Positions 43,703 to 52,953 of a stretch of 64,000 nucleotides of DNA are shown here, in pieces. Within the stretch, counting starts at the first letter, position 1. Every line of letters starts with the position of its first letter. Made by a program: the position numbers and the translations under genes. The notes under the pieces are model-generated. The model did not search any database. It was given only the letters and a program-made list of their open reading frames with translations, and had not been told where the DNA came from. The stretch is from Streptomyces pseudovenezuelae (GTDB lineage: Bacteria; Actinomycetota; Actinomycetes; Streptomycetales; Streptomycetaceae), in contig NZ_KQ948150.1 of assembly GCF_001513955.1 (NCBI RefSeq), positions 807,565-871,564 on the forward strand. The letters are read 5' to 3'.

Positions 43703-44337
43703 ACCCCGGCTGCCGGAACACCGGCCGTTCGGTGGGTGACACGCCCTGAGGGTTCGTCGTTCCGTCCTGCCGGGGTGTCTTGCCAGGTGGTGCCCGCGCC
43801 CTGGCCCAGCGATGGGCCGGTCAGCGATCACGTTCTCGTGTCGACCGGCCGGCTGAACGGTTTCACCGGCGAACCGTTCCGCCCGGTCACCCGGTTGACG
43901 TCGGTGCCCGCCGGTGCCACGCCCGAAAGCAGCACGGGCGAGGTGGGCGGCGTGGACGCGGCCGTCCATCGGGCGCGCTCACCGCTGCTGCGCGGGCGGG
44001 CCTCCGCGCTGCACCGGAGTCAGCGCGGCGGTGACGCCGGGCGGGGGACGCCGGCAGGGGAGAGGTCGGGGCGGGCAGCTGGTACCAGGTATGTATCCAA
44101 GTCCGCGGTATTCGTACGCGAGCCTCGGGTGGGCTCAGCTCCTCAGCTCGCTGGGGTCGTAGTCGCCGACGCTGCCGGCCTCATCAAGCGACCGAGCCCA
44201 GCACCCCATGGCGGGGCCGGCTGGAGCACTCACGCAAAGTGGCTAAGGAACGGCGCCCGTGACGCTGGGGCACCTGTTTCAGGGTGCCTGACCAGTGGAA
44301 GGGCTGAGCGGTACTTCGTTGCTCCTTGGAGGACTTC
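43703..44337. other. 635-bp stretch without recognised gene
   Basis: A plus frame from about 43736 has good third-position GC for its first ~90 codons (SDHVLVSTGRLNGFTGEPFR) but no recognised family and degenerates afterwards. Possibly a decayed gene. Confidence 0.3.
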
Positions 44338-44532
44338 ATGCCAGAAGATTTCGAAGACGTTCCTGAACCTGAGGACGACACGATCGAGGCCACCGTCGAC
44401 GAGACCGGGGTTGACCCCAAGGACATCGAAGTGGTCATGAATGAGACTGGTGCGTCAAGAGCGAAGGCGGTCAGGGCCTTGAAAGAGAACGATGGCGACC
44501 TCATCAACGCGATCATGGCGGTCAGCGGATAG
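44338..44532 (+). CDS. Mini-protein with NAC-alpha-type UBA domain
   Basis: 64-residue acidic protein. An acidic N-terminal tail (PEDFEDVPEPEDDTIEATVD) leads into TGVDPKDIEVVMNETGAS, RAKAVRALKENDGDLINAIM. This is the three-helix UBA domain found at the C-terminus of eukaryotic and archaeal nascent polypeptide-associated complex alpha subunits (pattern V-x-x-K-D-I-E-x-V-M...SRAKAVxALKxNDGDIVNAIM). The NAC domain itself is absent. GGAGGA precedes the ATG. In those organisms the domain binds proteins such as ubiquitin-like or ribosome-linked partners; the bacterial role is unknown. Transfer or convergent retention is inferred. It stands alone. Confidence 0.75.
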   Translation: MPEDFEDVPEPEDDTIEATVDETGVDPKDIEVVMNETGASRAKAVRALKENDGDLINAIMAVSG

Positions 44533-45011
44533 TTGGCGAGCCGCGACCGTGATTGGTCAGCATCGTCGACGAGTCCGGGGGAGTAGTTGGGGTACAGCAG
44601 ATCCCGGCCAGAACGATCATGCTCGGCCAGCACGTCGACTGAACGGTTTGCTGAGGTTCACGGAAAGATCGCCGGGCGGGTTCCCTGGCTGGCTACGTCG
44701 GCGGGCGTGAGGTCAATGCGAGGCCGTTGCGACCGAGGGACTCCGCGGCGTGCGGATCGCGCAGCGGGCGCGGCCCGAGGCCGCTGGCTCAGCCTGCCGG
44801 ATTAGGCCGGAAGGAGAGCGGGTCGGCGGATGACGTCGCTCTGGGGACTTGGCTGAGTTGCTGGACTCCGTGGGCCAGCTGGCGACTGGATGGAGCTGGA
44901 GTACGTCGCGGCCCCGCCAGAGTCGACCGGCTCGCCGTGCTGGGGACGGCCCCAACGGAGAGTGCGCTGGAACCTGATGCGTCGGGCGGCGGATGCTGTG
45001 CGGCAGGGTGG
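44533..45011. other. Intergenic, nothing recognised
   Basis: No supported gene between the UBA mini-gene and the convergent GcvH-like gene; no clear terminator hairpin was found. Confidence 0.3.
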
Positions 45012-45392
45012 TCAGCCGACCAGTCTCTCGTATTCGGCGGCGGCGAGGAGGTTGAGGGTGGGGGCACCATCCATCGGCTTGATTCTGAACAACCATCCTT
45101 GGTCGTAGGGGGAATGATTCACCCAGTCGGCATACGCTTCGAGGCTTACGTTCGTCCCGATTACCTCACCGCTGAACGGGGAGTAGACCTCGTGGGTAGC
45201 CTCGGTCGACTCCACAACGCAGATGGTCTCCCCGACCCGGACGGTCCTGCCCTCCTCGGGCACCTTTACGAACACGACGTCCGAGAGATCCTGCACGATG
45301 TAGTCAGTCAGGCCGACTGTCACGAGCCCGCCCTCGTCGCGGACCCATGTGTGGTTCGTGGTGAACATGAGGCTGTCCGGAATATTCGACAC
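45012..45392 (-). CDS. GcvH-like protein lacking the lipoyl lysine
   Basis: 126-residue protein of glycine cleavage H length and fold: LMFTTNHTWVRDEGGLVTVG, GLTDYIVQDLSDVVFVKVPE, EVYSPFSGEVIGTNVSLEAY and YDQGWLFRIKP. Where true GcvH has ESVKAAS with the lipoylated Lys, this has VVESTEATHEVYSP, so Glu64 occupies the lysine site and lipoylation is impossible there. The GTG start at 45392 has GAGGAG seven bases upstream. No gcvT or gcvP is nearby. It is probably not a glycine-cleavage carrier; it might be a binding or regulatory paralogue (inference). Confidence 0.85.
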   Translation of the reverse strand: MSNIPDSLMFTTNHTWVRDEGGLVTVGLTDYIVQDLSDVVFVKVPEEGRTVRVGETICVVESTEATHEVYSPFSGEVIGTNVSLEAYADWVNHSPYDQGWLFRIKPMDGAPTLNLLAAAEYERLVG

Positions 45393-45463
45393 GGCACGGC
45401 TCCTCTGCGGGACTCTGTGTGATCGACTATGACACTGTGTCATGGCCGCCGCACTTTGCCTCG

Positions 45464-46475
45464 TGTGAACGACAAGCGCGTCGACGCCGCCACGGGCGAG
45501 CGCGAGCGGTTCTCGTTGAAGATCCTGGCCCCCTGGCCCCCTGGCCCCCTGGTGCCGTAAGTCCCCGAAGATCAGCGAGGTCCATCCCCTGCTCTACCTG
45601 CACGGACTGTCCTCCGGGCGACGGCGTGCCTGCCATGGAACAGTTCCTCGGCAGCTCGGCCGGGCTCTCGCCGGCCACGGTGACCCGGCGGACCAAGCAA
45701 TGAAAAGCGATGGCCACGCCGTCTTCCAAGCCCGCGACCTGTCGGAATCCGACTACAGCGTCCACCCCAAGATCCGCCTCGGCCAGGCCGGCTCCTGCGT
45801 CCTGGTCCTCATGGGAAGTGCGCACCGAGGGCCGCAAGGAGTTCATTGCGCTCGCCGAAGGACTGCGCGAGTCCACCGAGTCCCGGGCCGACCTGCTACG
45901 TGACTGCCGGCGGCGCGGCATGCGAGCCCCCGAGCTCGTGGTCGGTGACGGCGCGATGGGCCGGTCGCGGGCTCTTGCGGAGGTGTTTCCGCAGGCCAGG
46001 CACCAAAGGCGCTGGTTTCAGAAAACCCGGAACGTGGTCAACGCCCTTCCGGAGTCGGCCCAGCCCGGAGCGAAGAAGGGCATTGCAGGAGATCTACAAC
46101 GCCGAAGACCGTGACCACGCCGAGAAGGCCGTCAAGGACTTCGATCGCGCCTGCGGCGCGAAGTGGCCCAAGGCGGTGAAGAAGGTCACCGACGAGCCGA
46201 TGAACTCCTGGCGTTCTACGACTTCCCCGCCGAACACTGGGTCCACCTCGGGACGACGAACCCGATCGAATCCACCTTCAGCACCGTCAAGTTGAGGACC
46301 CGGGTCACCCGCGGAGCCGGCAGCCCCGCAGCGGCCCTGGCCATGGTGTTCAAGCTCGCCGAGTCCACCCAGACCCGCTGGCGCGATAACCGGGGCCCAG
46401 CTCGTCGCCCTCGTCCGCGCGGGAGCGAGGTTCGAGAACGGTGTCCTGATCGAGCGTCAGGGCCAAGCCGCATGA
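45464..46475 (+). pseudogene. IS256-family transposase pseudogene (5'-truncated, frameshifted)
   Basis: Decayed mutator-type transposase. Pieces in order: DKRVDAATGERERFS, FLGSSAGLSPATVTRRTKQ, VHPKIRLGQAGSCVLVLMG, TEGRKEFIALAEGLRESTES, LVVGDGAMGRSRALAEVFPQ, then after shifts LAFYDFPAEHWVHLGTTNP, IESTFSTVKLRTRVTRGAGS and a final ARFENGVLIERQGQAA. The usual YCWADGI segment holding a catalytic Asp is deleted, and at least three frameshifts exist. Not mobile. Confidence 0.8.
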
Positions 46476-46722
46476 GACCCTACGACGCCCGCGGGAAGAG
46501 TCGGCTGAGTACCTGCGTTTCGTTGCACACCTTCGCGAGTTCGTGCAGGTCGCCGGCGGCTGAGGAGACGGCTCTGGTCAAGCAGGTCCTCACCGATCCA
46601 GATCAGACCATGGCCCAGTCCGCTGTGCTGCGGCACCTGGGCCGCAGGGTCACCGCCCTTCGCCTCGTGCTCGCCGTTGAACCCGTGGGCCGAGCGCCCC
46701 TTGCTCGAAAATCGCGTGATGG
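46476..46722 (+). pseudogene. Possible fragment of a hypothetical protein
   Basis: A plus frame reads ETALVKQVLTDPDQTMAQSA and VLRHLGRRV, then another frame PWAERPLLENRVMVTEWARV. The pieces look like one decayed gene of an unnamed Streptomyces family; no start survives. Weakly supported. Confidence 0.3.
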
Positions 46723-47406
46723 TCACCGAGTGGGCCCGCGTTGCAGCGCCTCCAGCCCATCGAGGATGGCCTGAAGGCCGATTTGGAAAGTGTTGTCGGG
46801 CGCCGCGCCGTAGTCGGCGCTGTGGGTATCGAGGCGGGCGCGCAGCCGAGGGAATTGTGCGGCGATCTCGCGAGCCTCGGCCTGGGCTTCGCCGATGGCC
46901 TGTTCGGCGTCACCGCTGCCTTCGCGCCGCAGTTTGCGGGTGAGTGAGGCTGTCGCGGCTGGGCCGAGGGCGTTGCCGAGGACGAAGGTGAAAACGGCGG
47001 CCGCGGCCTGGTCGGCTGCGGGGCCGGCGAATCCCGCGGCTTCGTAGATGGCGAGGAGGTGGTCGTCGTGGCGGGCCTTGCCGGGGCCGAACATGAGGAG
47101 GGAGCCGAAGGACTGCAGCAGCCACGGGTGGCGGGTGAGCATTGCGTACAGGTCGCTGGCCATGACGGTGGCCGCCGTGCGCCAGCCGACCCCGTCAGGG
47201 TCGGGCAGCGCGATTTCGTGCCACAGCTGGTCGCCGGCGAGGGCGATGAGATTGTCCTTGCTGCCCACGTGCCAGTAGACCGCGGTGGCCGCCGAGCCCA
47301 GCCGCTGGCCCAGTGCCCGCATGCTCAGGCCCTCAAGCCCTTCGGCGTCCAGCAGGGTGATGGCGGCAGTGAGGATCTGTTCGCGGGTCAGTGTGTTGCG
47401 GGGCAT
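46723..47406 (-). CDS. TetR-family transcriptional regulator
   Basis: 227-residue repressor. The N-terminal DNA-binding domain is TREQILTAAITLLDAEGLEG, LSMRALGQRLGSAATAVYWH, VGSKDNLIALAGD. The C-terminal part (RTAATVMASDLYAMLTRHPW, AAAVFTFVLGNALGP) fits the TetR C-terminal ligand-binding/dimer domain. ATG 47406 begins at MPRNTLTREQ; longer in-frame sequence crosses its own operators. It is divergent from a serine hydrolase gene with three operator-like repeats between them, so it likely represses both. Ligand unknown. Confidence 0.9.
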   Translation of the reverse strand: MPRNTLTREQILTAAITLLDAEGLEGLSMRALGQRLGSAATAVYWHVGSKDNLIALAGDQLWHEIALPDPDGVGWRTAATVMASDLYAMLTRHPWLLQSFGSLLMFGPGKARHDDHLLAIYEAAGFAGPAADQAAAAVFTFVLGNALGPAATASLTRKLRREGSGDAEQAIGEAQAEAREIAAQFPRLRARLDTHSADYGAAPDNTFQIGLQAILDGLEALQRGPTR

Positions 47407-47426
47407 GGATTCACGATAGCCCTCGA

Positions 47427-47501
47427 CTTGCACACCGTTCAAGAAACCACTTGCACAGTGTTCAAGTCCTTCGTTAGCCTCCCCCTTGAACACAGTGCAA
47501 G
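47427..47501. promoter_or_regulatory. Three TetR operator-like repeats
   Basis: CTTGCACACCGTTCAAG (47427-47443), CTTGCACAGTGTTCAAG (47450-47466) and CTTGAACACAGTGCAAG (47485-47501) all fit CTTG-N9-CAAG; the third is nearly the reverse complement of the second. They occupy the divergent spacer of the TetR and serine hydrolase genes and very probably bind that TetR protein. Confidence 0.8.
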
Positions 47502-47567
47502 TTGCCGCGACGCCCGATGGGCAGTTTGGGGCCGTGCGTGAACCACACCGATCGAGGGGGAATCGAG

Positions 47568-48923
47568 ATGTCACACGATGCGCTGGCGCAGTTCGTCGAG
47601 GAGAAGGCCAAGGAGCTCGGGATCCCTGGTGCAGCGGTGGGAGTCCAGGCGCACGGACAGGAGCTGACCGTCTGCCACGGCGTGACGAGCATCGACAACC
47701 CGCTGCCCGTCGACCGGGACACACTCTTCGTGCTGGGCTCGGTCACCAAGACGTACACGGCGACCGCGATCATGTGCCTGGTCGAACAGGGGCGGGTCGA
47801 ACTGGAGGCGCCAGTGCGCCGCTACGTTCCCGAACTCCGCCTCCCCGATGAGGGCGCGGCCGCGCAGATCACCATCCTGAACCTGCTCAACCACACCGCC
47901 GGGCTGGACACTCGGATGGTCTTCGACAGCGGAGACGGAGACGACGCACTGGCCCGCGAGGTGACCAACATGGCCGAGGTGGCGATGATCGGCCCAGTCG
48001 GCAGCCGCGCCTCCTACAGCCAGCTCGGCTACAACCTGCTCGGCCGGGTCGTCGAGAACGTCACCGGCGAGACCTATGAGGCCGCTGTCGCCTCACTCGT
48101 CCTGGAACAGGCCGGCATGACCGACAGCGTCTTCACCGCCGGACAGGCCACCACCCGCCGGTTCGCCGTGGGCCACAACCTCAGCGAAGGGGCGCTCAAG
48201 GTCGCCCGGACTTGGAAGGACACGCGCGGCAACAACCCGGGCGGCGGCCTGGCGTCCTCGGTCTCCGACCAGTTGCGCTGGGCCCGGTTCCACCTCGGCG
48301 GCGGTGACCTGGCGCGGCGCATGCAGGAGCCGACGGTGGAGCTGCACGGCTCCACGCTCGGCGACGCCATCGGCCTCGGCTGGTTCCTGCGCGACGTGGA
48401 CGGCGTGCGCACCATCGGACACGGCGGATCGACCAACGGCCAGTTCGCCAACCTGCTGCTGGTCCCGGAGCGGGACTTCGCCGTCGTGGCGGCATCCAAC
48501 GCTGGGCCTGACAACGGCCTAGAGTTCAACCAGGCTGTGCTCCGCTGGGCTCTCGATCACTACCTCGGCGTAGTCGAGCGCGACCCCGACCCGCTCCCGT
48601 ACGACCCGCAGCGCGCCCAGGAGATCACCGGGCACTACGAGAACGAATTCATGACGCTGATCATCGACACCAACGGCGACACGATGACGGTCGAATGCCG
48701 GATCAAGCCGGAGATCCGCGCGGCGGCCGACAGGGAACTGCCGGCGGACCTGCCGCCGGCCAGCCTCGGCCTGCTCCCCGGGAGCGGCGACGAGTACATC
48801 GTCACCGGCGGCGGCTTGATCGGCCAGCGCGGTTTCCTCACCCGCGATGCCGACGGCGCCATCATCGGGGCCGACATGGCCGGACGGTTCTTCAACCGGG
48901 TCTCCTCGACACCCTCCGAGTGA
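47568..48923 (+). CDS. Serine hydrolase (beta-lactamase/D-aminopeptidase-like)
   Basis: 451-residue class C beta-lactamase-superfamily enzyme without a signal peptide. Active-site motifs: SVTK in FVLGSVTKTYTATAIMCL, YSQLGYN (Tyr general base, YxN) and GHGGSTNG (HxG, third motif). A C-terminal ~100-residue beta domain follows (TGHYENEFMTLIIDTNGDTM, GFLTRDADGAIIGADMAGRF), as in D-amino-acid amidase/esterase relatives. ATG 47568 follows GAGGGGG. It is divergent from tetR and controlled by the three shared repeats. Substrate unknown. Confidence 0.9.
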   Translation: MSHDALAQFVEEKAKELGIPGAAVGVQAHGQELTVCHGVTSIDNPLPVDRDTLFVLGSVTKTYTATAIMCLVEQGRVELEAPVRRYVPELRLPDEGAAAQITILNLLNHTAGLDTRMVFDSGDGDDALAREVTNMAEVAMIGPVGSRASYSQLGYNLLGRVVENVTGETYEAAVASLVLEQAGMTDSVFTAGQATTRRFAVGHNLSEGALKVARTWKDTRGNNPGGGLASSVSDQLRWARFHLGGGDLARRMQEPTVELHGSTLGDAIGLGWFLRDVDGVRTIGHGGSTNGQFANLLLVPERDFAVVAASNAGPDNGLEFNQAVLRWALDHYLGVVERDPDPLPYDPQRAQEITGHYENEFMTLIIDTNGDTMTVECRIKPEIRAAADRELPADLPPASLGLLPGSGDEYIVTGGGLIGQRGFLTRDADGAIIGADMAGRFFNRVSSTPSE

Positions 48924-49382
48924 CACATTGAGAACCCCGGGAGAGCACCGCAGGCGAGGCTGGCACAGCTTCGCCCAGGTCCACGACATTTGACAATTAC
49001 TCACTGCGCGTGGCGATGTACGACTGGGAGAGGGCCGGGCTGGACTGGTTGTCGGCGGCTCTGCGAGAGGGATCGCTTCACCGAGTGCGACGAGCGCTTC
49101 AAGCAGACATGGCAGGCAAAGCGCGCACCGGACCGCGCCTTCCAGCAAGCCGCGCGGCGAGCCCTGGGAACAGAGGAACGGTAGAAGATCGCCGCACGGC
49201 GATTGGCCCGCCTGTCGTAGGCCGCGTTCGAGGAAGCCGGCCGTGAGGATGTTCATGGGGCTTCGCCGAGTGGATCGGGCCGTGGGGGCGGGTGTCGGGA
49301 AGCGGGGATCGGGCTGCGGAGGGTCTCGATGGCGGGCGTGAAGGGCCGGCACCGGGCGGCTCTCCTGCGCTGTCCCTGTGCG
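48924..49382. other. Intergenic, nothing clearly recognised
   Basis: A helical frame (RDRFTECDERFKQTWQAKRA) near 49065-49180 looks coding-like but lacks a start and a known family; possibly a remnant. Confidence 0.3.
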
Positions 49383-51035
49383 TCAGCGGACGAGCCGTCG
49401 GGCGTCCCAGACGAGGATGGAGGCGCTGCCCAGGTGCCAGGTGGCCAGGTACCGGCCGTCGGGCGAGGTCCGCACGCGGTGGTCCCAGCCGCGGTGGTCC
49501 GGGGTGAACTCGCCGAGCAGTTCGCCGGTGTCGGTCCGGTGGAAGCGGACGGTGTCTCCCGGGACGGCGAGCCAGCGGCCGCCATCGCCGACGGCGAACG
49601 GTTGCGAGCCCGGGATGTGCAGGCGCTCCCGGCCGCCGGGCAGACCCAGGATCCGGACCCCGTCCCGGGTGACGGTGGCCAGCCAGCTGCCGTCGGGGGC
49701 GAAGGCCAGGCGGTAGACGGACCCCGGTGACGTGGGGAGTTCGGCCCGCAGTTTGCCCGAGGCGGGGTCCCACAGCTGGATCCGCCCGCTCTGTTCGCCG
49801 ACGGCGACGGTCCGGCCGTCCGGGGAGCAGGCCATGGCGGTGACGAGGGTGCGGTCGTCCGACTCCTTCCCGAGCCGTCTGATCGCGTAGGTCGTGCTGT
49901 CGATGACCGCGGGGCGGGGCCGGGTGTCGGTGGCGACCCAGGCACCGCCTGGGTCGAGGGCGAGTTGGGTGGTCCAGCCGTCGACCGACCGCAGGCGCCG
50001 GCCGGTGGCGGCGTCCCACCAGCGGGCGGCGTCGTAGTCCCCGGTGATGACCCGGCTGCCGTCCGGCGTGATCGCGCACACCTCGTGGACCCCCTCGGTC
50101 GGGCCCAGCACGTGCCGCACGCTCCGGTCGGCGACGTCGTGGATCCGGCTGGCCTTGTGGCCCGAGGCCGTCACCAGCCAGCTGCCGTCCGCCGCCAGGG
50201 CGACGTCCTTGACATACGACGGGGACGGCAGCACGCCCACCAGGGCTGACGTCAGGTCGGTGGCGACGCGACCCGGGGCCTCCTCCCGCAGCTCCTGCCG
50301 GAGGCGGTCGACCTCCGCCCGCAGGACGGCCTCGCCGGCCAGGGCGTCGAGCAGCAGCCCGGCCCGGAGAACCGGGTCCGGGCAGGCGCGGCGCTCCAGG
50401 CGGTGGGCGACGCGGTCCACGGCCCGGCGGGCCGCGTCGATCTCGGGGGTGTCGAACATCGCCAGGTCCGCGCGGAGTGCGGCCACGCCGCAGACCCTGA
50501 CCTTCGCGGCCTGCCAGCGGGGGTTTTGCACCAGTCGTACGGCGGCGGCGCGGTCGTGGGCGGCGATGTGCCAGGGCAGGTGGTGCCAGAGGTAGGTCTC
50601 GGCGACCGGCAGCTGCCACCAGTGGCCGCCCTCCGGCGGCAGGGTGACGGCCCGGGCGAGAATCCGGCGGTGCCCGGCGCGGATCTCCTCCGGGGTGCGG
50701 TGGGAGGAGATGAGGGCGTGCAGCCGTCCGGGGAACGTGATCCGCCGCAGTCCGTCGCCGCCCCGGGGCAGGGCGACGAGTCCCCGGCTTTCCATCATCG
50801 GCAGGACGGTCAGGGCGGGGAGCTCCGGCGAGACGTCCTCCCAGCCGACGGCCAGGTCCGACAGCAGGATTTCGACGTCCGGGGGGAGGGCGGTGAGCGC
50901 CAGGACCTCGTCCCGGAAGCTGTGGAGGTCGCCCAGCGCCTCCCCCTCCGGGCCGCCGCCCCACTCCGCCGCCCGGGCGGCCGCTGCGGCAGCTCGGGCC
51001 CGTGTCTGCCGATTCCCGCGCCGGAACAAGTCCAT
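49383..51035 (-). CDS. WD40-repeat protein with N-terminal helical region
   Basis: 550-residue soluble protein. Residues ~1-270 are helical (FRDEVLALTALPPDVEILLS, WWQLPVAETYLWHHLPWHIA, AGLLLDALAGEAVLRAEVDR), resembling the winged-helix/TPR part that follows NTPase domains in STAND proteins. Residues ~275-550 form a WD40-type propeller with repeats such as VKDVALAADGSWLVTASGHK, VCAITPDGSRVITGDYDAA, ACSPDGRTVAVGEQSGRIQ and RTSPDGRYLATWHL. No P-loop or effector domain is present, so it looks like the sensor half of a STAND protein. ATG 51035 follows GGAGGAAGGGG. No partner gene is adjacent. Confidence 0.75.
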   Translation of the reverse strand: MDLFRRGNRQTRARAAAAAARAAEWGGGPEGEALGDLHSFRDEVLALTALPPDVEILLSDLAVGWEDVSPELPALTVLPMMESRGLVALPRGGDGLRRITFPGRLHALISSHRTPEEIRAGHRRILARAVTLPPEGGHWWQLPVAETYLWHHLPWHIAAHDRAAAVRLVQNPRWQAAKVRVCGVAALRADLAMFDTPEIDAARRAVDRVAHRLERRACPDPVLRAGLLLDALAGEAVLRAEVDRLRQELREEAPGRVATDLTSALVGVLPSPSYVKDVALAADGSWLVTASGHKASRIHDVADRSVRHVLGPTEGVHEVCAITPDGSRVITGDYDAARWWDAATGRRLRSVDGWTTQLALDPGGAWVATDTRPRPAVIDSTTYAIRRLGKESDDRTLVTAMACSPDGRTVAVGEQSGRIQLWDPASGKLRAELPTSPGSVYRLAFAPDGSWLATVTRDGVRILGLPGGRERLHIPGSQPFAVGDGGRWLAVPGDTVRFHRTDTGELLGEFTPDHRGWDHRVRTSPDGRYLATWHLGSASILVWDARRLVR

Positions 51036-51149
51036 GTGCCGCCCCTTCCTCCCCGACTGGCGGACAGTCAATCAGAGCCTCTGCCCGGTACACACCGCCG
51101 GACGGCCATGACCTCGCGGCCTCCGGCCCGTCAGGGCCGCGCAGGCCTC

Positions 51150-51988
51150 GGCGCCGGCCCTGACGCCGGCCGAGGCCGTGGCGAAGGCTGCGGAGGACTC
51201 CGCCGACATCACGTCCCTCCGTTACCGGATCACCGGATCACCGGATCTGTGCCGGATCGGGGCCGGTTGACCGTCGACGCGGCCCTGCGCACGGCGCCGC
51301 TGTCAATGACCATGGAACTGACCATGCCGGACCAGCGCGCGAAGGGCCCGCTGAGTATCCGGTTCGCCGATAAGGCGATGTACGTCGGCGGTGGTGCGCT
51401 CGACATCCGGAAGTTGGGGAGATCCGCGAAGCTGGACCCCGGCAAGTTGAACGGCAAGAGCTGGCTGCGGATCGAGCCGGCAGCGTGGGGTAGGTCTCAT
51501 CTCCGTGGACAACCGGTCCTACGGCATACTGCCCCACCAGGTCGAGGGCAGCCCGATCGTCCAGTCCACGCTGCTGACCGGCGCCAAGAACGCGAAGAAG
51601 ATCGGGCGCCGAGACGATTCTCGGCGCCCGCACCACGCACTACCGCGGAACCGTCACCTTCGACGGATTGCGGGCCGCCCAGGATGCTGCCACCGACAAG
51701 ACCAGCCGGGAACGCCAGACCCGCAGCCACGACCAGTTCATCGCGCTGGAGCTCGACAAGAACCTCATCATGGATCTGTGGATCGACGACGACAGGCGCA
51801 CCAGGCAGTTCCGCATGCGGGGCGCCACCTACAAGATGCCCGACAACGCCGGTGAAGCGCCGACCGTCCGTGATCCCCTCGACATGACCGCCGCCTTCCT
51901 CCGGATCAATGAGCCGCTCACCGTCACAACCCCGTCCGCCGGGGACACCACGGACCCGGGCGCCCTGCTGGACGCACAGACCGGCTGA
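51150..51988 (+). pseudogene. LppX/LprAFG-like lipoprotein pseudogene
   Basis: Decayed copy of a family of Streptomyces lipoproteins. Pieces: AEAVAKAAEDSADITSLRYR, then DRGRLTVDAALRTAPLSMTM, DQRAKGPLSIRFADKAMYVG, VDNRSYGILPHQVEGSPIVQ, STLLTGAKNAKKIG, and finally DAATDKTSRERQTRSHDQFI, DLWIDDDRRTRQFRMRG. At least four frameshifts separate them (near 51235, 51495, 51610 and 51660), and the lipobox signal is lost. The strands fit a lipid-binding half-barrel fold. Confidence 0.7.
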
Positions 51989-52236
51989 CCATGTCCTGCC
52001 TTCCAGGCGCCCAGGCGCCCAGGCGTTGGCACCGAGGCCGGCACCGCCGGCACGGCGCATCGAGTGCGGCGCCGAGCTCCCTGCCTCGAGCCTCGACCTG
52101 CCTCGACGCGGGAACATTTCGATTGAGTTCGAAACGTTGGGCTGTGCCGGGTTTGCGGCCGTAGAGTCGGCGTTTGCGGTCGGGTTCACGGCCGCACCCT
52201 GCCCTCGCCGCTTCTCCACAGAACTGGAGTGTTCTG

Positions 52237-52566
52237 ATGCAGCCCACCCACCGCGCCCGCGGCCTCGCTTCGGCGGGCGCGACGGCCGTATTGCTCATGG
52301 GACTCGCCGTAGGGTCCGCAAGTGCCGCGGTGCCGGCCCGTCCAGCAGGACCTCAGAACGTCTGCTTCGAGCGCGAGACGTGCTGGGTCACCGCAAACAA
52401 CGTCATTTACAGGGCTTCCCCCGGTGGCACCCCGTTAGGGCAGGTGCACCGGGGTCAGGGATTCGACACCGTCGAATACCGCGACGGCTGGTTCCGAGGA
52501 AATCTGTGGGGCGGAAGGGCCAACGTCTGGATCTACGCGGACTACCTCGACTCGACCCGTCCCTGA
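52237..52566 (+). CDS. Small secreted SH3-like protein
   Basis: 109-residue exported protein. The signal peptide is residues 1-30 (GATAVLLMGLAVGSASAAVP). The mature part has NVCFERETCWVTANNVIYRA and TPLGQVHRGQGFDTVEYRDG, then WFRGNLWGGRANVWIYADYL, the pattern of a bacterial SH3-type (SH3b) domain. Two cysteines probably pair. Such proteins may bind cell-wall peptidoglycan (inferred). ATG 52237 has GGAG eight bases upstream. Single gene. Confidence 0.75.
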   Translation: MQPTHRARGLASAGATAVLLMGLAVGSASAAVPARPAGPQNVCFERETCWVTANNVIYRASPGGTPLGQVHRGQGFDTVEYRDGWFRGNLWGGRANVWIYADYLDSTRP

Positions 52567-52953
52567 CCCGCCGACGAATTGCACGGCCCGGAACCATCGC
52601 CGTCACATGAAGGTTCGGGCTGTCCGCAAGATGATCGCGGGTGGACGAAGTCCCTTGTGTTCGCAGGGGCTTCGTCCAGAACCTCGATCACCGGGTACCG
52701 GTGTGGTGAGGCCGGCCTTGGCGGCCCACGGCCCTACTGCCCTGTACCGCTGGCGGCCGGCGCCTACGTCGCTCGGCGCCAAGGCTGTTCGATCACGATT
52801 GAAGAGCTTTGCCGGAAGACCGCCAGCCACAAAGGATGGGGAGCGCCGACGCGGCGGACTCCCACATAAGGACGGACATTGGTTGTCCGTCAGGAAGTGT
52901 CGTCTGCCGGCCGATGGTGCTGCGGCCGGCACTCAACGGGGAATTGAGGTCTG
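52567..52953. other. Intergenic, nothing recognised
   Basis: 387 bp between two small secreted-protein genes with only shadow frames. Confidence 0.35.

Noticed and set aside
42167..43969. 600-codon minus-strand frame
   Set aside because: Antisense shadow of the proA-like gene.
43736..44440. 234-codon plus-strand gene
   Set aside because: Coding-like only in its first third, crosses the UBA gene in another frame and matches no family.
49099..51093. 664-codon minus-strand frame
   Set aside because: Arg/Pro/Gly-rich shadow in another frame of the WD40 gene.
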